From the NCBI GenBank assembly GCA_935421135.1, contig OW285188.1, positions 16,345,233 to 16,409,232 of the forward strand: a stretch of 64,000 bases of DNA, in the 5' to 3' direction. A program made the position numbers and the translations under genes. Each line of letters starts with the position of its first letter. Position 1 is the first letter of the stretch. The notes below the pieces were generated by a model, which was not told the DNA's origin, did no database searches, and was given only the letters and a program-made list of their open reading frames with translations. This DNA is from Bugulina stolonifera. Its lineage: Eukaryota; Bryozoa; Gymnolaemata; Cheilostomatida; Bugulidae. This document shows, in pieces, positions 24,320 to 36,246 of this stretch.

Positions 24320-27300
24320 CTATACATGATTCAGCATTGCCAGCATCAGTACTCCAAATATAACTAGACAAAGTGATACCCAAAAGAATATGGTGTCCAC
24401 CGTCATAGCAATGATTTGCCATTCGTTGGTCTTGCTTCTCCCGTGAAACTTGGTGTCTCTCTTCTTCTTTTTCTTCAGAAAGAAAAGATTGATAAGATAA
24501 GTCTTGAGATCAATATTTATTATTAATTATGGACTAGCATCTGTTTTCAAAATTTTAACTGTGTTACCGCACTATACAAACAGTTAGTCTCCTAGTGTCT
24601 GCATTCTACAATATAATCTAGGACAAAACATGTGTGCTGTGAACGGGACATGGTGTGTTCCCACAGTCAGGTGTGTGAATTGTATGCGCCATCATTGTCA
24701 TGTAACGTAAATACAATGCAATGCAATTGAATGCAATGTGATGTAAATGTTGCTTCAAGTCCAGCAGTAGCAAGTATTATGTAGCAAACTACAGTTAGAT
24801 AATGTGTATGTATATTACATAATGTACAATGTACATGTATATCTATATGTACAATGTATATACATGTAAAATTGTGTTATATAAAATGTGTGTACAAGTA
24901 CCTGTAAGATATGGTGCATAAATAGTAAATGGGAGAGACTATGGGAAGACAACTCCACATTCTTTTGACCACTGATAGCCTGTGGTCTGCCATCCGCAGA
25001 AGAAATTGGTTTTGCAGCAGCAGTGTGCGAGTCTGTTAGTACATCGTCTGTAGGATCTAGTGCTATGGCTTCATCTGTAAAATGATAATAACATCAGGTG
25101 ACTTTATAATTATGAAACTATATGTATATTATATACTATTAGCACTGTGTCAGTCGGAGTTGTGGTACTTTTCCAGTCGTCAACTTCCTGTCCTGTTGAA
25201 CAGAGAGGCTGTAGGACACCAAGTCTTTTCAGTCTTCAATTTTCATCCAACGTAAAATCAACTGGATCTCAGAGAAAGTACACTAGGAAAGCATGTGCGG
25301 TAATACTGACTGTGCCTTAAACACGTTACACATGCCTTGCTGGAACTAAAAATAAAGCAGCGACTTTCACATTATGCCAGAAATCGTCGATTTATGAATA
25401 TAATATTTTAATTTCTTGTAGCTATTGAGCTTACCAAGACTGAATGAGAGGTTGCATTGGTCTAGCAACACTTTGACTCGGCCATTTGATGCTGATGTTT
25501 CTGACAACAGTTGCTCATTGCTGTTATTGAACCTTTTATTATGAGAGTCTTGAATATTCTCCATGTTGATCCAATTCTCTGCGCATGTCGACTTAAGTCG
25601 GCAGCCATGTTTTTCTGGCTAGTAAATGTGTACAAGATGATGTATATTCTATGAACGCACAACTATAATTGGTTTCTACAAGTTAGCCTGAAATCTGCAT
25701 GCTACGGTATGATCATTCAGGTGCTGCTGACTTTTATGTGAAGTTGCATCACCTTGAATGCAAAGAGAAGACAACTTCGCTTTACACCCAGTTGCCTATA
25801 TTGTTATTATAATGCTATGGTTGATTGATTGATGTGTAATAGAAAATATAATTGTGGCAATTTAGCAATTCTCAACAAAAGCTGCTAGTTGAAACACAAA
25901 AAGAGCATTAATTAGTTCCCGTAGTTCCCAAATGACAAATCACAATCATATCAGGACTTTGGGCAATGAACTTTAAAAATGACACACAACGTGCAGAAGA
26001 TATATTGGTAACTAAGGCAATTGAGTTGACTTTACCTGGAGGCTGTGAGTTTGTCTGCTGCCATTGCTAATAGTATGACGGTGTACGCCCAGTCTGTTGT
26101 TTGCGCGCAAAAGGTTACTGCTACCTGCGGGCTGCATACAGGAACAAGATGCAAGTACACTGCAGTGATTCTCGTGTGCTACACTCACTTCCTGAGCAAC
26201 AGAAAAACAAAGTAATGAATAATTTTCTGTAGAGCAGAGCCAAGTAGGGTAAAGTGTTTCAACAAGTGCAAGTTGAAATCATAGCCTTGAATTTTTATGT
26301 ACCTGTAGGTGTAGCAAAAAGCAATGTGTAATTATATAATACAGGCAGCTAGTGCCCCAAGAGACCTTCATTAGTCAGCAGAAAGGAACTGAAGCTGTCA
26401 TTTTGCAATGATTATGTAATACATGCATAATATAAAGTCTTACTTCATTTGTTGGTGCATTCAAGTTTTGCAACTTCAATGATTTTATCCTGGTAGAGCC
26501 CAACACATTGCTGCAGAACTGTAACAGCCAGGTGGGTGGAGAAGCCCTTACACGGGCTGTCTGAAGATGAATGTGTATCACCACTATGCTGACTATGAGG
26601 GTTACACATGAGAATACCATAGAAAGCACTACGCATACCCCTACAACAATATAGTACTCATACATGCACATGTGATAATATACAGTAGGCATGCAGTCTC
26701 ATAGTACTAATATAAATATTGGGAATTGTCTGTTCACATGCGTATTAAAGATTTAAAACATTATTCTATACATGTGTAATGCATGTATGTTCATTACATC
26801 GACATATTATTTTACTTTATATCATAATACACAGTCGAAAAACTAATAAACAAGATGTACATGCTGTACATGTAGCACATACTCTGCATTTGTTTTTTTC
26901 TGAGGATGACTACTACATGTAGATAGTAACATAAGTACAAGGATAACAACAAAACAAAGTATGTCTCTTAGTGCATATCACCACAAAGCTTTCCGCTCCG
27001 CAGAAACGTTTTCAATTTTTTTATTGCTGTTTCCAAATTTCTAGTTTTTGAGAAATTTTGCTCAATAATGCATGTAGTTACTTGTTTATTTGAGTTCATC
27101 AAAGTGTTAACCCCCCCCCCCCCATAATAATAACTATAAAACATTAGAGGTACAGGCTAAAGTACACTATCGGTCTAATATTTAGTGCAAGGACACCGGG
27201 CATACCTATAATTGGTAAGTAGATCCTTGTTACTGGTAGGTGTGGAGCCACCATAATGAGGTACCAGCTCTCAGCCATGAATATACTCAAACTCATGATT

Positions 27301-30300
27301 ATCTTGTCTCTGAAGCAGTTAGATGGGATCTGTATGTTAGCCAGTGTTAGTATGGTAAGCATAGTGACTGGTACAAACACCGTGTACAGGTAGTGATGTG
27401 ACTTCCTGTGCACATATAGGCTCACTACAATCCCAACCCTCTTCTCTTCACTTCTATAGAAAATATAAGCACACGTACAAACCAATATTATAGCAGTATA
27501 GTCTATTACTTTACTTCTACAATGTACATGTATATACGTGTATGGTATAAAATCCAACTTTCATACAAATTAGATTTTGAGAGAAATCTAAAATCAGTTC
27601 AAACATGTACATACATGTACGTACGTGTACATACATGTACATATGTGTACATGCGCGTACGTACGCGTACGTATGTACAGGGTTGGGAATCGCCAATAGC
27701 ATTCGATATTCGATGGTGATTTTCTTTGGTCTATTCACCATCGATTCCACCTAATCTTTGGTTTCCAACAAAGCCATCGAAATGCATGTATTCGTTGGTT
27801 TTATAGGGTTACAGCTGCATTCGATTGTCACTAAGCTGCTAATTAATCTGCTAGTGTTTAGTACAGGAAATAAATGAAAAGCCTTGTAGCTTAGTTCTTA
27901 TCTTTTTAACAAAAAAAATGATGATGAGCTGTTTTATTTAATAACAAAATAATAGTTTCTATTTGCAAGCTAAAATAAAATGTGAGTGGCTAGCACCAAA
28001 TAAGAAATAATAGCCTGGAATTTCTGGCTAAGATTTGCAGTGCATATAAATATTTGAATGCTAAAAAGAAACATAAAGGTAGAGGAGATAACTCTAAACT
28101 ATGAGAAAATGCAAATAAAACTGGTAATATTAGGCACAGTTGTTATAACATTTTAAAGTAATAGACAAAATTAGTAAAGACAATAAATTTCTCTATTTTT
28201 ACAAAAATTATACCCATATACATGTGCATTTTCTAAAATCATCATCGATTGTAAAATCGATTGAAGTACAATCATTGATTTGGTAAAGTAACAATCGAAT
28301 GCTTGTATTCTTTGGTTTAGTCAGCATAATCGAAAATCGGAAATCGAATGCAAAAGTAGATCAAAGTTCCCAACCCTGCGTATGTATACGTACATACATG
28401 ACTTGTACACGTATGTATAAGTCATGTATGTATGTGTATGTACGTGTACATACGTACGTGTATGTACGTACACGTACATACATGACTTGTACATACAATG
28501 TATCGAATCTATTGACATGAGATGCATAGCAAGATTATGTTTCACCTCTCTTAGCAATCTACCACCAAACTGATGAAGCAAATAAGTTCTCAAACTGTAC
28601 TTTCCTATTCTTTTCACTCATAAAAATGTAATAATTGTGGCAGGAAATATATAGATAATTGGTCTAGAATGTACAGCTATGATGTCATCGTTATAAAACG
28701 TGTGTGCACCTGAAGATATCATTGGTACTAGGAATTACCATTCTATTTGTTATTTGATGACATTATCTCTCTGTAAAGGTAAGCCAAATCATATCCTCTA
28801 TACAATGCCGCTGTACTATAAAGATCACTTTCCAAGAAATGACATTGCAGTCACAGTTGTGAAGCAATTGCCTACTGTGTCCACCACAACTAAGTGTTCT
28901 TTATTAGCCAAAATCACCTGCCAATGCCCCACATGGTACGACATTATGAGGTATACGAAGTTCAGACTAGGCCCAGTACAAGGATGTAGTATGGAGACCT
29001 GGTGATTCTGCAACATGGTAGATCCTTCCGAACCCCAAAATATCCTTTACTAAACTGAGTTAGTTGATATCCTGTGTGTGACATGCTTGCTATTCTATGC
29101 GCAATTATCAGAATATCTGTCTTATAAATAGAATATGTGTCTTATAAATAGAATATGTGTCTTATAAATAGAATATGTGTCTTATAAATAGAATATGTGT
29201 CTTATAAATAGAATATGTGTCTTATAAATAGAATATGTGTCTTATAAATAGAATATGTGTCTTATAAATAGAATATGTGTCTTATAAATAGAATATGTGT
29301 CTTATAAATAGAATATGTGTCTTATAAATAGCCGATTTAGTGCTACATGATTATAATGAGCACATAAAATCTAAAAATGCATTAAAAGGTCAGTATTTCC
29401 GTATTTAGCATTCTTGAAGTCAAATTTACACCTATGCGGCGAATACATTCACTGTATGCTACTATTACCTGTTTTGACCAGTAAGAGAAAGCTGAGGCGT
29501 AGAGCTATTTAGTGTGGCAGGATATGATGTAGCCCTGTCTACCAACCATTCACTGTCTCCGTAAAACTCCTGGCTTGTGGTCACACTGGATTCGCCTTCA
29601 TTCAGTATTACAGAATGAATTGAATAAATATTGGTCATTACAGGGAAAGTTGGTACCGGTCCTATCAATCTATTCACGTTATAGTGTTCTTAATTTTATT
29701 TGGTTTTCATACAAAAGCTAATACGGAGCAGAAATATTTAGTTATTCCACTCCATAGAACAATCCTTTTCAATTTCTCTGTCTTGCTTGCTTTCTTACTG
29801 CATAAATTTCACAAGCTATTTACAGGCAGCTGTTACAAAAGTGGAAAATAGTAAGTTGCAAGTATAGTATAGCGTAGCGAAAGATGGCATAGTGTAATAC
29901 TTGTTACCAACTGAGAGGTAGAACATCAATTACATAATACCTTCTATATGAAGATAAATAAACTCTAATATTATTTGTATCTTACGTTCCATAATAAACT
30001 GGATGCTGGCGGCTGTCCAAGATGCAAAGGTTAGGTTACACGTTTGGTGATCAAATGGGAACATTCTGGCATCCACCGGGCAGACGCTGTTTATTTCTAT
30101 GTGCAGAGTGTACTCAACCCTACCATCTGATTGGACAGTGACAAACTTGTCATCATGTTCTATAGGATCATCGAATGGCACCTGATTCCCAACTCTAAAA
30201 CAAAGCAAAATCTAAATGTACTATGAATGATGTGTGTTGATTACAAATTCAGTGGCAAATACAGCATCAAATAAGGTTATCAGTGACCTAAAAACTAAAA

Positions 30301-33300
30301 TGGAAATACTATAATAGAATGTATTGTATTATAACCTCTAAGTGTCTAAGTGCTTACCCATTTATAAGAGAAATGTCTGGCAACCAAACATTCTTAGCAG
30401 GCATGCGGAGTTGTCTTATCCCAGAGAGTACGTGGTCATCAACCCATGACAGCCGTCTATCATACCAAAATATACTGATTAGTACCAAAACATCCAGTTG
30501 CTGAGTCTTTGGGTCCTAATAATAATAATGTATAGAGTACAGCAATTGTATAAGGATACGCATAACATAAATCATTATCAGAGTATACAATATAGGCTGC
30601 CGAACTACGGACAAGGAAAGACGCTGCATATGTTTACTAGTTATGATATATTTCTATATTTGTAGTGTCATAACAGAGGTGGACCAGAGGTTTCATATAA
30701 TACAGCAAATAAAATTGTTAATTTTGATTGGTCTATTATGCAGCAATAAATAAACTGCGTGTGTGTCAAGAGGGCCGACCAATAGCAATCCTATCCAGCT
30801 GACGGCACCGTATTATATCCACCAAATCAACAATTTATTTCTCGGAGCAGCTGCCCAGAATTTCTGATGATTGTTTGTTTTCCACATGTGTATAAATATA
30901 TTGTACGACGTTAGCAACACATACATGTAGGTTACCTGAGTTATATACAGTATAATAAATAACACAACTTTATTATCATAATTGATTTTTTTGGAGATTA
31001 CCGATTACTCATTCGTGTAGGTAGAAAATGTAAATATGGACACAATATGCAAATGGTCAGAATATGTTAAGAACTGAATTCAAATAAATATTCAAATAAA
31101 ACCCGGAATAGAAGAATATTAAACTAGTATGTAAGTAGGTTAATTCAAACACTAGATTCTTCCATGAGAGTAGTGCATAAAATCGATTAACTAAAATGCT
31201 ACCATCAGTAATGACTATGATGACATACGTGCTATCAGCTGTCATAATATTTAGTAAATTAAAATATTTATAAGTTAATAATTGTGCCAAACAAAACAAA
31301 TTCATTGACAGTTAAACAAAATAAAAACTTTCAAGTCCTAGGTATGTAATGTTGCACTATACAAACATATTAACAATGGCTAGAGTTGTGCTTACGTGCT
31401 ATATAAAAAGTTAATGTTTGATGTCTATACAAAGTTACACCATTGCTCTTCTGGGAATCGACCTGAAACTGTAAAATATTTCAAGGATTGTTTTTATACT
31501 AATAAATATTTAGTAAAGTTTTTTGTCCTGTAATTTGAATGTGATGCATATGACTGTATGCACATCAGAATGATGATATAAAGGATTCTAGACCATCGGG
31601 ATATCGATATGAGTTCCGTGCTGAATATTATAGGACTAATCTCTACTTACCACCACATAATATACATAATATACATAATATACTAGAAGTGTATGCTTCA
31701 GTGTTACGTTATAATGGTACTATATTATGGTAATACGTTATGGTATTCCACTATTAGGTATTATATTATGGTATTACACTTCGGTATTACATTATGGTAT
31801 TACACTTAGGTATTACATTATGCAGGATAGAATTACAAGGATTGGGTTTTCATCGATATCGATATCATTGCACCCATAGACATGCTGTAGTATTATAGTA
31901 GGTCTATGATTGCACCAGTCACACATGGTGTCTTGGAACAGGATGTTAGGATCCTGTACGCTACTATCAGCAGTGATGGACTCGTGATTAATTGACCATG
32001 AACTTTTGAATTCCGTTTAAAAGTACAATGAAATGAATATTTAGTTCTAAGAAATTTTGGCACTCTTGAACTATTAACCTAGTGGGTGTTGGTATTTATC
32101 TTTAAGACCATGTCGTGACGAGATAAAGCATGTGCACTCATCGTTCAGCAGGAAGTGACTGTCCCCTGCTGTAGTAAGACGTCTATTAATTAATGTCAAG
32201 TATGAGTTTGATGGTCACACATAACAACAACAACAGAATTGGGTGCGAGGCAATTCTTAAGACAGGTTTATGCGAATATATCCAGTGCCATAGATCGAGA
32301 TCTCAGAAACCATTTTGGAGTCAGTTGTCTCTGATAAAAACTGATCTGTTTAAACTCACCGGCTTACACTCCTCGGCTTGACCAGCCCCTAGCAGCTTGC
32401 ATTGCCAGGTGCCAGTGTTGGCCAACTCCCTGTGAGAAAGCCCCAGATGACATGACCTTTTTTTGGCAGGGGTAGAGGAGTTGCCTTGAAGCCAAGCTAG
32501 GTTGCATGACACCAAGGACAATTTGAGGCACAGGAGCAATTGTGGCTGGATGCTCTTCCTAACACCACTGTGACCGGGATTTGAACGTGGAACCTTCAGC
32601 ATGAAGGTTCAGCATTCTGACCACTCGGCCACGGCTGCTCCTTAGAAAAAACTAATCTCTTTAAGCTGCTTTGGAATTCAGTATTCACCAGGTGTGCATG
32701 TGCATGTGCACCCATTGAGAAAATGAGTTGAAAGGCACTTTTTTCATCTCGGTGGCTTTCAGCCAATCAGATTTCAGATCCCATGTTCAGTATTTTATTT
32801 CTGTTGCAACAGTCTGTCAATTTTATTTCAAACTTCTAATTTACTTTGAAATAAACATAGAATCTGTTACAAATGACTAGAGAGAATTATTTTTACCGTA
32901 TCTCAGTGGGGCTCGGAAACCCTCATAAATGCACCTTAACAACTGAGTAGGAGTGGCCCATCACTACCACCAATATCAGGCCTAACTGTAATTCTCTAAG
33001 GAACAGTATAATACACCTACTCTATACAAAGTAGTATATTATAGCATGTGGGTGTAAACTCAAATAAATATAAACGCTGGCCCACACAGCAACAATTTAG
33101 CAATAATATCTAAACATAAAGTTATTTATCACACTATTTGATAATATTATTCACAAAACATTTTATGTATTATTTACTATATTGTACATGTACTACAATA
33201 CACTATTGTACTACATGCATATTCTCTACTCCATGAAGTGTGTGATTGTGTATTGTATATTATATTACATGCTGAACAACGTATATTAGACAATATTACA

Positions 33301-34294
33301 ATACATTGTGTACATATTATACACCCACTGTTTTACAGAAACAATATAATTTGTAGATTACGTCTCTGAGTAAAACATAGACTCTGTAAATGACGTATTT
33401 TCTGGTATTATTTGGCTGACGCCAATAATTGCTGAATTCCATTCATAAGTTTAATCTTTATTGCATAATAATAGTATACGTTATATTTTCTAATTGCTTT
33501 ACTAGTACTACTGTTACCTGGTACCTACATACGAGTGTACCATGTTACTACTGTTACCTGGTACCTACATACGAGTGTACCATGTTACTACTGTTACCTG
33601 GTACCTACATACGAGTGTACCATGTCACTATTTACCTGGTATCTACATACAAGTGTACCATGTCATTACTGTTACCTGGTACCTACATACAAGTGTACAG
33701 TGTTGCTACTGTTACCTGGTAGCTACATACAAGTGTACAGTGTTACTACTGTTACCTGGTACCTACATACAAGTGTACAGTGTCTATAACAACATAATTA
33801 TACAATCATATTAAACTTCTAAACACTATGTATACAATGTACATGTAGATAACTACATTAGTATGTACATGATAATACTATATAAAAACTCTACCAGAGA
33901 ACTTACTAAGCGAATAATTTTATGGACATCAAACTGTGTGCAGACAACTCTAAGCCGTTGAGTCGCACCTCCGTGTATTGCTGACCTGTGTGGAGATACC
34001 CTTATATCTACATTTCCTATCTTCAGTAGTACCCTCTCTTCTACTGGCTTTACCCTCACAGATTCAGCAGCAGCAGCGGCAGCGGCAGCAGTGCCATTGT
34101 CAAAAGCTAGAACTGAGAAAGTATTATATAATACGATATAGACACCCTAACTTTTGCTTTTCAAATTTCTCATCGTATAATAGAGTATAATAGAATTATA
34201 ATTAAAATAGTTATACTACACTAAAACAAACTATAGGTAGTAGCTGTAATGTCTTACCACAGTAAAAGTTGAACAGCAGAACTAGTTTCATCAT
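24320..34294 (-). CDS. Cys-loop (pentameric) ligand-gated ion channel subunit
   Basis: Eleven exons agree in phase: 34258-34294, 33907-34106, 30358-30515, 29986-30194, 29469-29595, 27206-27453, 26444-26640, 26036-26191, 25435-25576, 24902-25074, 24320-24472 (599 residues). The 5' edge of the exon at 25576 is uncertain. A signal peptide (MMKLVLLFNFYC) is followed by a seven-Ala run and the ligand-binding domain: WYDRRLSW, VWLPDISLIN and the Cys-loop from Cys170 to Cys184 with 13 residues between, containing FPFD. No adjacent Cys pair is seen at loop C. M1 follows HRKSHHY; M2 lies near residues 293-317; M3 begins GVCVVLSMVFSCVTLIVSIV; a long intracellular loop and M4 (TIFFWVSLCLVIFGVLML) close the protein, which ends just after M4. 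Asp at -1' suggests cation selectivity (inference). Ligand unknown. The introns hold a hAT-type element, a SINE and three minisatellites. Confidence 0.9.
27111..27124. repeat. Poly-C tract
   Basis: A run of 14 C lies just outside the M1-M2 exon of the Cys-loop gene, in the intron on its 3' side. Prone to assembly length error. Confidence 0.8.
27599..28497. repeat. TACATG/TACG microsatellite split by an insertion
   Basis: Alternating TACATGTACG-type sequence at 27599-27677 resumes at 28379-28497 after a 701-bp mobile element. Much of it can fold back on itself. Confidence 0.75.
27678..28378. mobile_element. hAT-type non-autonomous element (701 bp)
   Basis: The ends are CAGGGTTGGGAA and, inverted, the same 12 bases. 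CGTATGTA is duplicated exactly on both sides (27670-27677 and 28379-28386), an 8-bp duplication as left by hAT transposases. The body is AT-rich with repeated ATCGAT and ATTCGA motifs and has no ORF. It lies in the Cys-loop receptor intron between the exons ending 27453 and 29469. Confidence 0.88.
29111..29330. repeat. 20-bp minisatellite, 11 copies
   Basis: Eleven almost identical copies of GAATATGTGTCTTATAAATA with no spacers. It is in the same Cys-loop receptor intron, 139 bp beyond the exon ending at 29469. The near absence of divergence implies recent expansion. Confidence 0.95.
31715..31822. repeat. AT-rich tandem repeat
   Basis: Imperfect units around GGTATTACATTATGGTATTA repeat about four times, in a Cys-loop receptor intron. 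Confidence 0.65.
32357..32642 (-). mobile_element. tRNA-derived SINE, copy 1
   Basis: Read on the minus strand it starts GGAGCAGCCGTGGCCGAGTGG, which includes a tRNA-like A box, followed about 40 bp on by a B box GTTCAAATCCCGG. Diverged direct repeats of about 20 bp (AAAAACTGATCTGTTTAA at 32337, AAAAACTAATCTCTTTAA at 32647) look like the target duplication. The tail is unrelated to tRNA. It lies in the Cys-loop receptor intron. Confidence 0.75.
33500..33783. repeat. 40-bp minisatellite, about 7 copies
   Basis: Units of 40 bp begin CATGTTACTACTGTTACCTG; early copies contain CGAGTGTACCATG and later ones CAAGTGTACAGTG, so two subtypes are ordered along the array. It is in the Cys-loop receptor intron, and 40 not being a multiple of three argues against coding. 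Confidence 0.9.
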
Positions 34295-34453
34295 AAAAGC
34301 TATCAATGTGGAGAACGCTGCCTCTGTTAGTAGACAACAGCAGGCCTATAGCTACCCCACTAGACTCTAGTCTATCTCTAGTCCAGTCACAAGCATATAG
34401 TATCTATTATAGTATACCAATAACATAACAGTTCCAAGAAATATTTATCTTAC

Positions 34454-34642
34454 ATAAGCTAATTTCATCAAAATATAATTCAGTTCAACCCTATCACAGA
34501 ATATATGAACTCCTAGGCTAGAATAATTGCCTGCAGCGGAGGATAGAGAGTCTTCCGAACCGTACCCTACTCTACATATACTTCGGCAGTCAGTTCTAAG
34601 GTTAAAACTCATCAACAACAGTAAAATGATTATTATAGCTTT
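34454..34642 (-). other. Possible upstream exon (uncertain)
   Basis: An open stretch on the minus strand is bounded by a good acceptor (TTTGCAG) and a donor (GTAAGA). It encodes a hydrophobic run, IIIILLLLMSFNL, then a Cys-bearing segment. It sits 160 bp before the Cys-loop start codon and could be a 5' leader exon of that gene or chance. I do not recognise it. Confidence 0.25.
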
Positions 34643-34875
34643 CTGCAAACATATAATTACATCAGGGTGAATAATAACAGAGTTAGTAGTATATTAATTC
34701 AAGTACCTTCAAGTAATAGGCATAGCTGTCACTTTTGACCTTTTAGTATCCATATCTCCCAGCTAGAAGACAAGATTTGTACTGTTCATCTAGATACAGT
34801 AGATAAATTGTCATACGGAAAATAGTGAAATAGTGTGATGCTAAAATAAGGCGTTGTAAATTAGTTTTATTCATA

Positions 34876-34908
34876 GAATTACCTCCCCAAACTATCGGGA
34901 GGTAATTC
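34876..34908. repeat. Small hairpin
   Basis: GAATTACCTCCCC pairs with GGGAGGTAATTC across an 8-base loop. It lies between the divergent Cys-loop and NPF-like genes. Confidence 0.6.
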
Positions 34909-35660
34909 TCACAGTTTTATCATCATCTTTCATGCACTCATTGATCTCTCCAATGAATGACCATGTTTTTAAGTACATTATACTCTCAGAAAATTTAATA
35001 AATTATGTAAAAACTGGAAATGTGCTAACATCCATCCTGAGTATGCATATATTCATGACGTATAAATTAAATGTCATAGAGGTGTTGTATATTATAATAA
35101 CTTGGCTTAGGGCACCATCTGATATATCCACATATCCGTCTAATAATGTACTGAGATGATATATGCATGAATTTATTAACAGAAATGTGGGTCCAAGAAC
35201 TTTAATATTGTTGCTGCCTTATGGCACCCTTCACTGGTGTATGTAAAATATATCACATGGGGCCTATCTAAATATCTAATTAATTTACCTTTTCATTTAA
35301 TAAAAACAAACATTTAGTTCATAAAACAATTTATAGGGCCGCCTCTTGAAGTTAATTACATGTAAAAGTTTTGGTAATTTTGCGTCACATAACATAATTA
35401 ATTACATGTATATGGTGGAGTAAGGTGGTCTCAACAAGGATTTCTAGGGATGTTCAGGTAACAGAAATTTATTAATTCTCTTTCACATCATTGCAAAAGT
35501 ACTATGCATTATAACACCTTTACAACAATCTGTAGCTATTATGTTACTGCTAATGCATTTTACTTAGGCAAACCTAACTAATCCAGTGATTTATAATACA
35601 TAAAAACGAAGGATTGTTTCAGCCCTACCTACCACCTGCTGTCACACGACACTGTGACAC

Positions 35661-35789
35661 TTATATATTAAACTGATTACCTGCCTATTTGTTCATACAG
35701 TGAGCACTCAGCAGCCTTACCAACAAGCAGCAGGCAGCACATCAGAGGTTGTAGCTACTTTTAATTACACTCCTTATCTCTTCCATCAG
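35661..35789 (+). promoter_or_regulatory. Possible promoter and 5' leader exon of the NPF-like gene
   Basis: A TATA-like TTATATATTA at 35661-35670 is followed by about 100 bp ending at a donor site (CATCAG then GTAAAA at 35790). The NPF-like start codon lies just after a good acceptor (TTCTGTAG, ending 36237) with an in-frame stop on its 5' side, so a non-coding first exon is expected; this is the best candidate. Confidence 0.4.
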
Positions 35790-36246
35790 GTAAAATACTG
35801 CAATTATGATCTCTACATACAATATAGAACATAATTGGGTAGACTACACTATTCTCATGTACGTTCAACTAGCTTTAATTAGAATAAATTTCAAATTGTA
35901 GACAGTTTACATATACATGTAATATGCTATAAACTTATTATTTATTGCAATGTACATTTTAGGTAATAATAACTTGAATCATTGTGTATATTGAAATAAG
36001 GTAATCAATATTTCTGTATGATTCTGACTAATTATTCTGACATGCAGACAAGATACATTTGTTATTGCTGGGACACCAGAATAGGGAGTTTATATAATTA
36101 TGGTAGTGTAAAATATGTGTTTCTAAAATATAGTTCAGTACCGTAACTTAGAGCAAAATGAAAAATTGTATCTTTTTGTAATTTCAAAGAGTACTATGTA
36201 CCAAAGATATTAACATACAACCTGTTCTATTCTGTAGTCTATAGAC

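Noticed and set aside
29111..29330. CRISPR-like array
   Set aside because: Pure tandem 20-mers without unique spacers in an animal intron; a minisatellite.
31396..31468. Possible Cys-loop receptor exon with good acceptor and donor
   Set aside because: Its phases (0 in, 1 out) do not fit the neighbouring exons, and joining 33907-34106 directly to 30358-30515 gives a continuous phase-0 ligand-binding domain.
32574..32642. tRNA gene
   Set aside because: A and B boxes are present, but the acceptor stem does not close and the head is shared with two other dispersed copies; it is a SINE head.
33429..33814. Three overlapping plus-strand frames with TYIxVYxVTTVTWYLHTS-type repeats
   Set aside because: A 40-bp minisatellite read in several frames; the unit length is not a multiple of three and no splice context supports it.
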